Shown here one piece after another: positions 1-9,986 of a stretch of DNA of 64,000 nt; the first letter of the stretch is position 1, and each line of letters starts with the position of its first letter. The DNA is from an uncultured Clostridium sp. GTDB lineage: Bacteria; Bacillota; Clostridia; TANB77; CAG-508. Both the position numbers and the translations under genes were made by a program. The stretch is taken from positions 1 to 64,000 of the forward strand of contig CANSMW010000001.1 in the NCBI GenBank assembly GCA_947648215.1. The letters run 5' to 3'. The notes under the pieces were generated by a model. That model did no database searches. It was not told where the DNA came from and saw only the letters and a program-made list of their open reading frames with translations.

Positions 1-84
1 TGGTGCGGATGAAGGGACTCGAACCCCCACGTCGTTGACACTGGTTCCTAAGACCAGCGCGTCTACCAGTTCCGCCACATCCGC
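1..84 (-). tRNA. tRNA-Leu (anticodon UAG)
   Basis: The reverse complement folds as a class II tRNA with acceptor GCGGATG pairing CATCCGC, a long variable arm, a GGTTCGAGTCC T-arm and an encoded CCA at the window edge. The anticodon stem CTGGT/ACCAG closes the loop CTTAGGA, giving anticodon TAG, which reads CUA leucine codons. A sigma-A type promoter lies just upstream. Confidence 0.97.
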
Positions 85-104
85 ATTTTCTATTGACAAT
101 GTAT

Positions 105-134
105 ATATTAGCACATTTCGGCTTTCGTTGTCAA
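105..134 (-). promoter_or_regulatory. sigma-A type promoter of tRNA-Leu
   Basis: On the minus strand TTGACA (129-134) is followed after 18 bases by TAATAT (105-110), about 20 bases before the tRNA 5' end. Confidence 0.75.
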
Positions 135-199
135 TAGAAATTTTGTATATTTTTTAATTTTAGTCACCATTTGGTCACTGTTTGTCAACCATCTGTCAA

Positions 200-385
200 C
201 TAATTCTTTGGTGTTTGTGCGTTTTCGTCATAACGATAGCTTGAACACATGGATTCGTCTGGGTTTTTGCTAGTACATTCTTGTATTGGTGTTACAATGA
301 TTTGTTGCAATGAGCATTCTTGTTCTTGATTTTTGTTGTATTTACAACTGGTTACTGTGCAATTAATTTTTTGATTTCTTTCCAT
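200..385 (-). CDS. DUF1540 domain protein
   Basis: A 61-residue cysteine-rich protein beginning MERNQKINC. The pattern CTVTSCKYN followed by CSLQQIIVT is the DUF1540 signature; this family of small, probably metal-binding proteins is common in spore-forming Firmicutes and has no settled role. The ATG at 385 is chosen because GGAGG lies just upstream; the longer open frame to 427 would put the Shine-Dalgarno inside the gene. Six cysteines in two clusters could bind one metal ion, which is inference. Confidence 0.85.
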   Translation of the reverse strand: MERNQKINCTVTSCKYNKNQEQECSLQQIIVTPIQECTSKNPDESMCSSYRYDENAQTPKN

Positions 386-437
386 AAAATGACCTCCTTT
401 TTTTATTAGTATGGTCATTTTTTTCATTTCTATTTGC

Positions 438-1163
438 TTATTTTATTTCTTTTTTATCTTCGATTTGTTTTACTTGATTTTGTTCAAGACTACGATTACA
501 ACATTCTTCTGGTTGTTTAAAACTTAAATACCAATTAAATCCATTTCGATTTTTTTGAATCATGTTCATTCTTTCTTCTAAAGCTTGATAGGTTTGTGGC
601 ATTGGTACAATCATTGGCTCATATGGACACCAATTAGCAGGTGTCGCCCCTTTATTACAATCTGCAATTTGTAACGCTTGTAACACTCTTAATATTTCTG
701 GAATACATCTTCCTACATTCATTGGGTATACTAAGATTGCTCTTACAATTCCTTTATCGTCAATAATAAATACATTTCTTACGGTTTCTGTATTACTAAT
801 GTCATTTGCAATCATACCATATTTTCTAGCAATCGTTCCATTTCGATCTGCAATAATTGGAAATGGTACTCGAATTCCTGTTTTACAGTAAATATCATAT
901 AACCATGCTAAATGAGAAGCATTACTGTCTATACTAAGCCCCAACAAACAAGCATTTTGCTGTTTGAAATATGTATCCGCTTTACTAAATGCAATGATTT
1001 CTGTGGTACACACTGGGGTAAAGTCTCCTGGATGGGAAAATAATACTATCCATTTTCCTTTATAATCATTTAGCGAGATTTCTCCCATTGTTGTTTGTGC
1101 TTCAAAATCTGGTGCATACATGCCAATTCTTACATTGCCATTCATCATTACTTCATAATCCAT
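438..1163 (-). CDS. Peroxiredoxin, AhpC/TSA family, Prx6-like
   Basis: A 241-residue thiol peroxidase that would reduce peroxides through the active-site cysteine in HPGDFTPVCTTE (about residues 44-55). The thioredoxin fold and the long C-terminal extension with NWCPYEPMIVPMPQT are typical of Prx6-type or archaeal-type enzymes. Further cysteines near the C-terminus (ECCN) could act as resolving residues. GGGAG precedes the ATG. It lies downstream of the DnaB-like gene. Detoxification is expected in an oxygen-sensitive anaerobe. Confidence 0.92.
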   Translation of the reverse strand: MDYEVMMNGNVRIGMYAPDFEAQTTMGEISLNDYKGKWIVLFSHPGDFTPVCTTEIIAFSKADTYFKQQNACLLGLSIDSNASHLAWLYDIYCKTGIRVPFPIIADRNGTIARKYGMIANDISNTETVRNVFIIDDKGIVRAILVYPMNVGRCIPEILRVLQALQIADCNKGATPANWCPYEPMIVPMPQTYQALEERMNMIQKNRNGFNWYLSFKQPEECCNRSLEQNQVKQIEDKKEIK

Positions 1164-1225
1164 ATAAAAAAACTCCCTTCACTTTTTGTATATTTTATGA
1201 AAAGAGTTTTTCTTTGGTTCCATCC

Positions 1226-2962
1226 TTATTCTATTTTACTTTGTTTTAATCGCACATATCCTAATTCTTCCCAACTATTGTATGCTAGGTTTAGCCTAAA
1301 TAGTAACGTTGGTTTTGCTCCTGCTCTGTTTTTGTCAACCACACAAACATAATACCTTACATCTGGGTCTTTGAAAGGTTCTATGTCATAGAATTTGGTA
1401 TCTACTTCCTGTTCGGAATATTCATAATCTTCGTAGTTTTCACGGTTGATTTGTTTGATTAAACATAGGGTATCTAATACTTCTTTTACGGTTCTACTAA
1501 CGGCTAAGTCGTTTACCGTTAAATTAACTGGTAGTGTGGAACTTTCGGTTAATTGTAAGGTTGCAAAAATGAACATATTAAAGTTTTGGGCAAGGTTTGA
1601 AAGAATGGTTGCGGTTTTCTTTAATTCTTCTCCTACCCCAATATTATCAACATCTGTTTTTAAGGTATCATAGAATACATATTCTATTTTTTCTTTATAA
1701 TAATAATTCATAATAACTTTTCTTAATTCATCATTCGTGTGGTCTGTGATATTAATGAAATAGATGGAGTTCTTCATTTCTTTATTAACCCAATCCGTTA
1801 CTGCTATGGTTTCTTTGAATTCTGTGGATACTTTCATTAATCTTTTTACAAAATCTTTTTTACTTTCTTTTTCTTCTTGGAGTACATATCCTTTTTCGTC
1901 CACTTTTACTTTCTTAGGGTCATCTGGTCTAAATTGAAATTCTAATAGTTCACCTTCTGTTTTACTTACTTTATGCTTATGCATTTTTTGAATAGCTGGA
2001 TTGTTCAAAATTGTGGTAATTAAACAAAGCCTCATTTTTTCTTCTGACATTTCGTTTGAAATGACTAGCACCTTTTTCTTATGCACAAATGCGGTATAGG
2101 CTGCAATGTTAATGGTAAACCTACTTTTACCTGCATTAGATGGCATCGCAAATGCCGTGGTTTCTCCTTTTCTGATTCCTTTAAATACACTGGTTATAAT
2201 TGGGAATGGATAATCTAGCCCATTGGTTAAGTTATTGTCTCCTTCTTCTAAAAATCTGGTTAAATCCATATTTAACACAGCACGTTTGAATTTATTGGTA
2301 GCATTTACTTGTTCAATTGCTCCTTTTACCTCTTCTACGGACATTTGATGGTATAACTCATAATTTGCAATTTCTACAATACGGTCTTGTATGTGTTTAA
2401 TTGGCACTTCTACATAATGTTTTCTTAAAATAAACAATTTTTTTAATGCCAAATAAGTTTCTTCAATTCCATAACCAGATTGACGAGCCGTTTCGGTTGC
2501 TTCATATAATAAATCTTCTGTTTTTTCGGTATCTCTTGGAAAATTGAAACCTTTTTTTGCAATTTCTGGTGCATATGCCTCTCCATCGGTAAATAGTACT
2601 CGTTTATATAAATTTAACATTTCTGGGTTTTCAAAATAACATTCTTCAAATAGAAAATAATATTTAATAATGGCTTCTGGATTATCTAATAATAAACCAA
2701 TATAAATTTCTTCTAATCCTTCATTGCTTAATTCTTGTGGATATATTTGTTTTTTGGTAGCCCCTTCTTCTGCTTCTTTGCTTGCAAAAACAGAATTTAA
2801 TTCTTCTCTTACATCGGTTGGTAGTAAATCCATTCTTTCTAAAGCTAATTGCAAATCTCCATCTTCAATGGCTTGCCTAATATCCTCTAAAATCTCTTCA
2901 TTTTCATACGTTACTGGAATATTGTTTACTAGTTCCAATAAGGCTTGTTCCGTTTCTCCCAT
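1226..2962 (-). CDS. DnaB-like RecA-fold ATPase
   Basis: A 578-residue protein. Residues 1-240 are acidic, mostly helical and match nothing I recognise. From about 245 there is a DnaB helicase C-terminal-like core: P-loop PSNAGKSR (about 274-281), LVISNEMSEEKM like the SLEM motif of DnaB, a Walker B strand IEYVFYDTLKT, and TLQLTESS in the place of the DnaB QL motif. The P-loop is SNAGKS instead of the usual GxGKT. It lacks the DnaB N-terminal domain, so it is probably not the replicative helicase; phage-derived or accessory DNA remodelling are possible. No in-frame CGG occurs in it. Confidence 0.75.
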   Translation of the reverse strand: MGETEQALLELVNNIPVTYENEEILEDIRQAIEDGDLQLALERMDLLPTDVREELNSVFASKEAEEGATKKQIYPQELSNEGLEEIYIGLLLDNPEAIIKYYFLFEECYFENPEMLNLYKRVLFTDGEAYAPEIAKKGFNFPRDTEKTEDLLYEATETARQSGYGIEETYLALKKLFILRKHYVEVPIKHIQDRIVEIANYELYHQMSVEEVKGAIEQVNATNKFKRAVLNMDLTRFLEEGDNNLTNGLDYPFPIITSVFKGIRKGETTAFAMPSNAGKSRFTINIAAYTAFVHKKKVLVISNEMSEEKMRLCLITTILNNPAIQKMHKHKVSKTEGELLEFQFRPDDPKKVKVDEKGYVLQEEKESKKDFVKRLMKVSTEFKETIAVTDWVNKEMKNSIYFINITDHTNDELRKVIMNYYYKEKIEYVFYDTLKTDVDNIGVGEELKKTATILSNLAQNFNMFIFATLQLTESSTLPVNLTVNDLAVSRTVKEVLDTLCLIKQINRENYEDYEYSEQEVDTKFYDIEPFKDPDVRYYVCVVDKNRAGAKPTLLFRLNLAYNSWEELGYVRLKQSKIE

Positions 2963-3095
2963 ATTTTCTACCTCGTTTCAAATTTTATTAACTTGATTAT
3001 ATATGATACCTTTATTCATGTCAATTAGAAGAGGCATATTTTACTATAAAAACCTTAATTTCACCATATAAGCAAGATACCAATCTTTTCATAAT

Positions 3096-3135
3096 AAAGA
3101 AATCCAAGCTAGGTTTCCCTTTCTTGGATTTCTTT
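3096..3135 (-). terminator. intrinsic terminator
   Basis: A 13-bp perfect stem (3096-3108 with 3123-3135) lies downstream of the small gene at 3152-3415 and upstream of the DnaB-like gene. Confidence 0.65.
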
Positions 3136-3151
3136 GTCTTCAAACAAGGCA

Positions 3152-3415
3152 CTAACACTTAGCTAACTTTTCTCTCAACTTTGTTTCTTTTACCTCGAAA
3201 TAACTTAACTGTTCTTTAAAGTTATCCATTGTTTCGAGAGTTAACGCATTGTTGAAAAGTACTTCAGCTTTTGTCCTTTCTTTTAGTTTTCTTCTTTGTG
3301 TGTCAAGTCTTTTTAATTTGGCTGAATATCTCCGCTTTTTGAAGGATTTATATAACCTCTTTCCTTCTCCTCTAAATTTTTCAGAATATCTCTGCCAAAT
3401 CATCATAAATTCCAC
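3152..3415 (-). CDS. Small basic protein of unknown function
   Basis: An 87-residue, strongly basic, predicted helical protein (KRLYKSFKKRRYSAKLKRL, then a coiled-coil-like C-terminal half). I do not recognise a family. A GTG start at 3415 is preferred because GGAGG sits 8 bases upstream; the next ATG is 17 bases from it. It stands alone between a membrane protein gene and a terminator. Charge suggests nucleic-acid or ribosome contact, which is only a guess. Confidence 0.6.
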   Translation of the reverse strand: MEFMMIWQRYSEKFRGEGKRLYKSFKKRRYSAKLKRLDTQRRKLKERTKAEVLFNNALTLETMDNFKEQLSYFEVKETKLREKLAKC

Positions 3416-3505
3416 AAGAAGTTCCTCCTTTTTTTGTTTTACGTAATTATATCATTTTATTTTCATTTGTCAAACCTCTTTAAGTATAGATTGTTACATA
3501 ATTCT

Positions 3506-5045
3506 TTATATATTATTATTGGAACGAGTCGTTTTTCTTGTACTTTTACTTTGATATTGTAGCTGTAATGGTTCTAATTCTCTTTTTGCTCTATCTTTGG
3601 ATAGGTTCCATTCTTGGAAACTTCTTTCCTTTTTTGCTTCTTTTTCAATATTACATAGATAATTGTTTATTCTTCGTTTATCTTCTTCGTCTGTGGTGCG
3701 ATGATATAAATATACCATTTGTGGTACTGCATCGGTTCCTAAGTTGTTTACCAAATAGTTTATATCTAGTCCATGTACTAATTTTCCTTTTTCGGCACGG
3801 TCAATATTGTTTTTTACAATTTGATAATCAATATTGATAAAGTTGATGATGACATACATCGTAAGTGCAATGATAAAATAGGATTTTAGTAAATTAATTT
3901 TTCCTTTTACCACATAGTAAATCGTTGGCAAAATTGCTATCATTTCGGTTACTAAGATAACATATACCATTAAACGTAAAAAGGTATAGCCAAACTCACT
4001 TTCATACAAACGCATTCTCATAAATGCAGAAATCGCAATGACTATGGTAAATATACACATAAGTACATTCATCCATTTGGTATATACATTTTTGGTTTCT
4101 TCTTTTTTCTGATTTGCATTGGTAAACAAAATAATGGCGAAATTGATGACAGTAATAAACATTAATTCAAAAAATCCCTGTCTTGCATATTGTGCTAAGT
4201 TGATACTCGTATTCCAGTTTCCGTTCGGAAAAGAAATACGAATATAAGTATACGAATTGAATTCCTGTAAAGATAAGATATACAATATTAATCATTGTTA
4301 AAATTGTATTTACAATGGTGTGGTCTACATGGGGTTTAAATTCCTTTGTTTTATAGTCTCGGTTAAAAGCGGAATTCTTTTCCACAATATTGTAGATGAT
4401 ACAAACAAGATACATAAAAATTAATGCGATTAATAGCAATCTTGCAATTAGATTTACAATAAATTCACTTGAAAAAATAAACTCAAGCTGATAGAAAAAT
4501 TTATCGAATAAATCAGCAAAAAGTCCATCGGCTGATAGTAATAACCCAATAATAATAAATAGGAATGGAAGTGAACATAGTATGCCTAACCCTATTAATT
4601 TTAGTTTTTTATTCTTTTGTTCTTTTTCTTCTTTCTCTAATGGCTCTTTTTTTACTGACGTTTTTATAACACGACAAGCACCTGGTATAAATTCCAAAGA
4701 ACCAATTGCTAAATTAACCGACTTTCCGATGATTTCTCGTAGTTTAAACGTATCGGTACATGCCCAAACTACCATGCTTCCCAATAGAATTGGAATTACC
4801 ATTAAATTTACAACATAAAAAAAGGCGTTATCAAAAATAAAATAGGTACTACTTAGTAATAAAATAGGAAAACTTAAAAATAAGGCATTCGCATTTTTTA
4901 CTTTATCGTGTTTTTTTAAAAATGCCATTAGCAAAAATACACTAGCTACCATAAACAATAGCACCGATACTCCTAAATCTTGCCCATAGAATAAAATGGA
5001 ATGTAGAATGCTTAAAATAAGACTTCCAATGACTGCTTTTTTCAT
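3506..5045 (-). CDS. DUF4173/DUF4153-like membrane protein (+1 shift at CGG)
   Basis: The gene is open from 5045 to about 4200 in one frame and from there to 3506 in the +1 frame. The only in-frame CGG of the first part is at 4223-4221; reading CGGA as glycine (Gly275) joins SYFFSE to G and NWNTSINLAQYARQGFFELM, the conserved YAR-GFFEL region of this family. The restored protein is 512 residues with roughly ten hydrophobic segments and a basic C-terminal tail. The substrate and role of the family are unknown. A clear ATG with an upstream GGGG stretch starts it. If the shift does not occur the gene is a pseudogene. Confidence 0.82.
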
Positions 5046-5123
5046 TAAAATCCCCCCTTACGAATATTCTTATTATACCGCTAATATTTGAAATATGCAA
5101 GGTCAAGTCACTAACAAAAAGTC

Positions 5124-5153
5124 TCTAAAAAACAGGCGACCACTAGTGTCGCC
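5124..5153 (-). terminator. intrinsic terminator of the trx operon
   Basis: On the minus strand GGCGAC pairs with GTCGCC across a 7-base loop and is followed by a T tract, just after the trxA stop. Confidence 0.85.
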
Positions 5154-5161
5154 CTTCTATT

Positions 5162-5473
5162 TTATTTTAACATATCCAATATTTCTGCTTTGCTTCTTAC
5201 TCCTACTGCTTGTTTTACTAGTTTTCCATTTTGAATCACCACAAGTGTTGGGATACTCATAATTTGAAAAGCACTGGCAAGTTCTTGTTCTTCATCTACA
5301 TTTACTTTTCCTACTTTTGCTTTTCCTTCTACCTCGTTTGCTACTTCATCTACAATTGGAGATACCATTTTACATGGACCACACCAAGTTGCCCAAAAAT
5401 CTAGTAATACTGGTACTTCCGATTTTGATACCTCCTCTTCAAAATTTTTGCTTGTAATGGTAATTACTGACAT
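5162..5473 (-). CDS. trxA: Thioredoxin
   Basis: A 103-residue thioredoxin with the classic active site WATWCGPCKM (Cys31 and Cys34) and the cis-proline loop SIPT. It reduces protein disulfides in the cytoplasm and is itself reduced by TrxB, encoded upstream in the same run of minus-strand genes (trxB, ccdA, TlpA-like, trxA). GGAG lies before the ATG. Length is standard for the family. Confidence 0.97.
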   Translation of the reverse strand: MSVITITSKNFEEEVSKSEVPVLLDFWATWCGPCKMVSPIVDEVANEVEGKAKVGKVNVDEEQELASAFQIMSIPTLVVIQNGKLVKQAVGVRSKAEILDMLK

Positions 5474-5491
5474 TTTCTTTCTCTCCTTTCT

Positions 5492-6049
5492 CTATTTTAT
5501 TTCATCAATGTATTGTTGCAATTTTTCTTTTGTAATTGCTCCCCTATGAACATGGTAAATTTGAAAATCTTTATTGATAAATACCGTTACAGGATACCCT
5601 GTTATTTGGTACTTGTAAGCCGTCTCTCCCTGTTTATCATAATAAATAGGAAAACTTAAATCTTGTGAATCAATATATTTTTTTGCTTCCTCTTCCTCAT
5701 CATCTACCGTCACATTTAACATTATAAACGAAACCTTTTCTTTTTCCTTTTCATAAACTTCACTAAAATATGGCATTTCTACTTTACAATACCCACACCA
5801 AGAGGTCCAAAAATTAATCACTATCGGCTTTCCTTTAAAAGAACTAAGTTGTACAGGTTGATTATTTTCATCTTGCACAGTAACATCCTTTGCTTGTTTA
5901 TATTCCACTTCTTTTTTCGTACTTCCCTGATTTACCCTATTTTGCACCTTTTCTAGTTTATGCGTTATAAAAGAATATCCAAAATTTAGTAAAACGATTA
6001 CTACTAGAAATATTACTACATAAATCATATATTTTGTTTTTTCTTTCAT
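5492..6049 (-). CDS. TlpA/ResA-like membrane-anchored thiol-disulfide oxidoreductase
   Basis: A 185-residue protein with one N-terminal membrane anchor (about residues 7-25) and an extracytoplasmic redoxin domain holding WTSWCGYCKVEMP. The cis-proline is in GYPVT. Partners of CcdA of this type reduce apocytochromes or secreted disulfides outside the membrane. It follows ccdA and precedes trxA, so electrons probably run TrxB, TrxA, CcdA and then this protein. No haem-biogenesis genes are visible nearby. Confidence 0.92.
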   Translation of the reverse strand: MKEKTKYMIYVVIFLVVIVLLNFGYSFITHKLEKVQNRVNQGSTKKEVEYKQAKDVTVQDENNQPVQLSSFKGKPIVINFWTSWCGYCKVEMPYFSEVYEKEKEKVSFIMLNVTVDDEEEEAKKYIDSQDLSFPIYYDKQGETAYKYQITGYPVTVFINKDFQIYHVHRGAITKEKLQQYIDEIK

Positions 6050-6105
6050 CCTAAATTTTTTTCCTTTCCTGCTTTACTTTAAAGATACAATATCGTTATT
6101 TTTCT

Positions 6106-6777
6106 TTAATTTGATAGTACCGATAAAAATTGTCTCATATAGCCTGTTATCATTAATATGCCAATCACAATTAAAAATATTCCACATATTTTATTAATCA
6201 TTTCATAATGCTTTTTAATAAAGCCAAAGGTCGTTTTAAATTTATGAATAAATAAGGCTGTTATTAAAAAAGGAATGGCCAGTCCCATGGAAAAACATAA
6301 TAGCATAAGGGTTCCTTCTAATACCTGTTCGGCACTTGCTGCTAGCATTAAGGCACTCCCTAAAAATGTTCCTACACAAGGAGTCCATGTAATTGAAAAA
6401 ATAATGCCAAATAGGATCGAACGGATAAAATTCAAATTCTTGGTATCTGCCTTTAATTCATTGGTACGATTTAGCCATTTTATTTTTAGCATGCCCATAA
6501 AGTTTAGTCCAAATACAATCATAATCACACCAAAAATAATTTGTAACACTTGGCTATACTGTTTTAAAAATATTCCAATACTACTGGCAAAAGTACCAAG
6601 TAGCATAAAAACAATGGTAAACCCTATTACAAAACCACTTGCATTTTGAAGAGTTTCTTTTTTCTTACTAGCTACTTCTCCACCTGCAAAATAGGATAAA
6701 TAAATTGGTATCATTGGCAATAAACATGGAGAAATAAAAGTTATAATTCCTTCTAAAAAGGACATAATATATTCCAT
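6106..6777 (-). CDS. ccdA: CcdA/DsbD-like thiol electron transporter
   Basis: A 223-residue membrane protein with six predicted transmembrane segments. The two conserved cysteine motifs are SPCLLPMIPIYLSY near residue 17 and TWTPCVGTFLGSAL near residue 130; this pair carries reducing power across the membrane in the CcdA family. It is tightly spaced after trxB and before the TlpA-like gene. Confidence 0.95.
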   Translation of the reverse strand: MEYIMSFLEGIITFISPCLLPMIPIYLSYFAGGEVASKKKETLQNASGFVIGFTIVFMLLGTFASSIGIFLKQYSQVLQIIFGVIMIVFGLNFMGMLKIKWLNRTNELKADTKNLNFIRSILFGIIFSITWTPCVGTFLGSALMLAASAEQVLEGTLMLLCFSMGLAIPFLITALFIHKFKTTFGFIKKHYEMINKICGIFLIVIGILMITGYMRQFLSVLSN

Positions 6778-6781
6778 TTTT

Positions 6782-7652
6782 CTACCTTCCTCTTAAAAAT
6801 TTACTACAAGCTAATCCTGCCTTTGTGCCTTCATATACCGCTTTTGAAATTTGTAGTAGTCCCCCTGTACAGTCCCCACAAGCATATAGTCCTTCTACAT
6901 TGGTTGCCATATCCTTATCTACTTGTATCGCATTATTGTTAATAAATGCTCCTAATTTTCTTGCAAAATCAGTACTAGAAGCAGTTCCAACTGCCACAAA
7001 TACACCTTCTACCTCTAATTTGGCTCCTTCTTTTAATGTAACAGCCTCTACTTTATTTTCTCCTACAATTTCACTAACTCCTCTTGTTTCGATACTAATA
7101 TCTTCTAATCCCTCATCACGGTTTTCTACCAATTCTTCTTCATTGGTTAAAAGAGTAACCGCTTTTGCGATTGGCAATAACGTTTTAGCCTCTTTTATGG
7201 CATAATCTCCGGCTACCTAATACGGCTACTGGTTTATTTCGGTAAAAGAAGGCATCACAAATGGCACAATAACTAACCCCTTTTCCTTCTAATTCCTTTA
7301 TTCCTTTTATTTTTGGTGCATTTCGGTTTGTCCCGGTTGCCAAAATAACGGTTTTGGTATGATAAGTGTTATTTCTTGTTTCTACTACAAAATCTTCTCC
7401 CTTCTCAATCCCCAATACCTCATCGGTTTGTACTGGAATTCCCAAACGGTTTGCTTGTTCTAATCCTTGTTTTAATAAATCTTTTCCACTAATTGTATCC
7501 GAAAAGCCATAATAATTATCAATCGCTTTGGTTTTCTCTAACGCACCACCGTCTTTTCCAATAATTAGAATTTTGTGGTTTGCTCGTTTTAAATAAATTC
7601 CTGCTGTAATACCCGCTGGTCCTTTTCCTATGATAATGACGTCATATACCAT
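6782..7652 (-). CDS. trxB: Thioredoxin reductase-like flavoprotein (+1 shift at CGG)
   Basis: The FAD motif IGKGPAGITAGIYLKRA and the redox CAIC (VSYCAICDAFF) are in the first frame; the second FAD motif (YACGDCTGG) and C-terminus are in the +1 frame. The break is at the only in-frame CGG, 7211-7209. Read as CGGA = Gly148 it gives VLGSGDYAIKEA, the NADPH-binding GxGxxA motif, in which that Gly is invariant. The restored enzyme has 289 residues, slightly short for TrxB. It heads the thiol-redox operon and should pass NADPH electrons to thioredoxin. Confidence 0.9.
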
Positions 7653-7666
7653 ATTATCGCCTCTTT

Positions 7667-8098
7667 TTACTTTTTCTTTTTAAAAATAATTAATTTGCTT
7701 AGTATGTAGTTTGTAAGAATTACAATGATTTGTGCAATTACTTTTACTACTATATCATTTATATGCATTAGGTCAATCATAATATACATGACAACCGTTT
7801 CTAAAAGAAGCGTAAAAATTCTACTTGTAACAAAAGTACAAAATTCTCTTAGTAATTTTCCTTTATCTTCTACTTTACTTGCAAATACAAATAATTTGTT
7901 TGTTACATAAGCAAAAATAACTGCAATTATCCACGAAATCAAATTACTCATTAAATAATCGAACCATATTCTTGCCAAATAATATGTAACCATAGATACC
8001 ACAAAGGATAGACCACCAAAAAATAAGTAATTGATGATTTCCTTGTATTTTCGATATAATTCTTTCCCTTTTGCATACATTTCTTTTATTGTTTCCAT
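7667..8098 (-). CDS. GtrA family membrane protein
   Basis: A 143-residue protein with four transmembrane segments and the GtrA pattern (NYLFFGGLSFVVS, then VTNKLFVF and TNYILSKLIIFKKKK). GtrA proteins help move polyprenyl-linked sugars across the membrane for cell-surface glycosylation. It sits at the downstream end of the polysaccharide locus next to a large membrane protein and a polyprenyl-phosphate glycosyltransferase, the usual partners. Confidence 0.92.
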   Translation of the reverse strand: METIKEMYAKGKELYRKYKEIINYLFFGGLSFVVSMVTYYLARIWFDYLMSNLISWIIAVIFAYVTNKLFVFASKVEDKGKLLREFCTFVTSRIFTLLLETVVMYIMIDLMHINDIVVKVIAQIIVILTNYILSKLIIFKKKK

Positions 8099-8161
8099 TT
8101 GTTCTACCTCTTATTATTATGTTTTTAATATTATTTACCATATGTTATTTTTATCTTACTC

Positions 8162-9941
8162 TTATTTTTGTGGTGTTATGATGATTGTTGCATCTTCCTC
8201 TTGGTTTAAGTATCTTTCTTCTTTTATGATTGTGTTTTCATCTAATTCAAAGTATGCTTTTACATCTTCTTCTACCCATTTGGTACCAACCAATGGAGTA
8301 AAGCTATAGGCTTCATAGGTTGGTTTTCTTAAGTACAATGGTTCTTTCCAATTTCCTTGTTGTTTATAGTTTTCAATTCGTTGTATGTTATCATAATAGA
8401 CTGCCTCATTTTCCTTGTATGCCTCTACCATTTCTTTGTAATGTGCAAAAGTAATAACTCCAAAAACAGCAATAATTGCAATTGCTTGTAAAGCAAGGGA
8501 CTTTTCTCCGTGTTCGTTCTTCTTGCATATAATATATAATAGCATAACTAATAAGTAAAATAATTCCTATATTTAACCCAAAGATTGTTGATACAATCAT
8601 AGTAATAATCCAAACAACAGATACTTTATATTTTTTTACCATTGTTATTAATGTTACGATTGCAAGCCATAATAAATATATGGTAATAAAAGTTGTTCGT
8701 AATGGACTATATGGCGATAAAACCATCATTGCTTGGCCTAATAAGGCACCTAATACCAATAATACCAATAACGGATTTTTTTCGCGGTAACTTATATAAT
8801 AAGATAACACTACGGTTGCCACCATAACGAGTGTAGTAATAATGTATGGAAGGATTAGGTCAAAGTGTAAGCTATTTTCTTTTATGTGGGCTAAAATTGG
8901 TTCAAATCGAAAAATCATGTTCGTAATCGTTGAATTATAATCCCCTTGCATCGCAATTACAAAATTCAAAACAAGAAATACCAGTAGCATAACCGATGCT
9001 ATTTTAACGCCCTTTGTGATCCACTTTTTCTTTTCTTCTTTTACCATTTTCATACAAAGAGACAAAACAAGTCCAATTACGATACATAAATAAAATGGTA
9101 TACTCGCTTGGTCACTTACAACATAATTAAATAATATTGTCCATACTGAATCCATGCGGTAATAGATTTTCTCAAATAAGTTATATTCTGCAAATTCTGG
9201 ATATACTTGTAACATTCTTGCATTATTTCCAGGAGCTAGATAATATACTAAAAATCCCACAATTCCAATAACAACTGCTACCATATAAATTGGTTTTACT
9301 TTTTCTTTACGAACCCATTTTACCCATGCCAATAATAAAACAGAGATAATGACGGTAAGTGCCCCTGCTTGTGGTCCTGTCCAACCTGCAAAAAATGCAA
9401 CCAAAGGTAATAAAAAGGTATCGTATTTTTTGGTTTCCGTTTTCATAATAAGTCTTGAATACAAGTAATAGAAATAGATAAAAAATTGAAATGCTGTTAA
9501 TACATAAGCAATATTTCCATCTAGCCAATATAAGGTTTGTGATGCAATACCAATGTTCAAAATATAAACACAAATCCATAATACAAGTGCTAACATAGCT
9601 TTATTGATTTGTTTATAGTGAAAGGATATGATACGAATAATGCCAATCATCGTAAGCACTATCATAAGGCAGTTGCCTATTTTCCATACCTTAAGAGGTA
9701 CAAAAAATAGTAAAATCACAAAAAATGGTGTTGGTCCTCCTCCCCATTCCATGTAATTTGAAAACAAATGCTGGATAGCACCTGCCATTCCCTGTTTGGC
9801 AATATGTCCTAATGTTAAATCATCTGCATATAATACCACATGGCTCATTTGCACTAAAAACATGATACTTGCTATTATCATAACTAGCACATATGATTTA
9901 TTTTGTTTTATATATTCTACTATTTTTTTTCCTCTTTCCAT
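8162..9941 (-). CDS. Large polytopic membrane protein, DUF6056-like (+1 shift at CGG)
   Basis: Twelve or so hydrophobic segments with an early ADDLTLGHI motif resemble the DUF6056/GT-C-like membrane proteins that sit beside GtrA. The frame breaks at the only in-frame CGG, 8510-8508: reading CGGA as Gly joins QEERT to GEKSLALQAIAIIAVFGVI, which supplies the last transmembrane helix and a soluble C-terminal tail of about 90 residues. The restored protein has 592 residues from the ATG at 9941, chosen because GGGG lies 9 bases upstream. A role in polyprenyl-sugar-dependent glycosylation is inferred. Confidence 0.8.
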
Positions 9942-9986
9942 TATTTCCATCCCCTTCTTTTACTGCTTGGCAATACTTGTTTTTTG

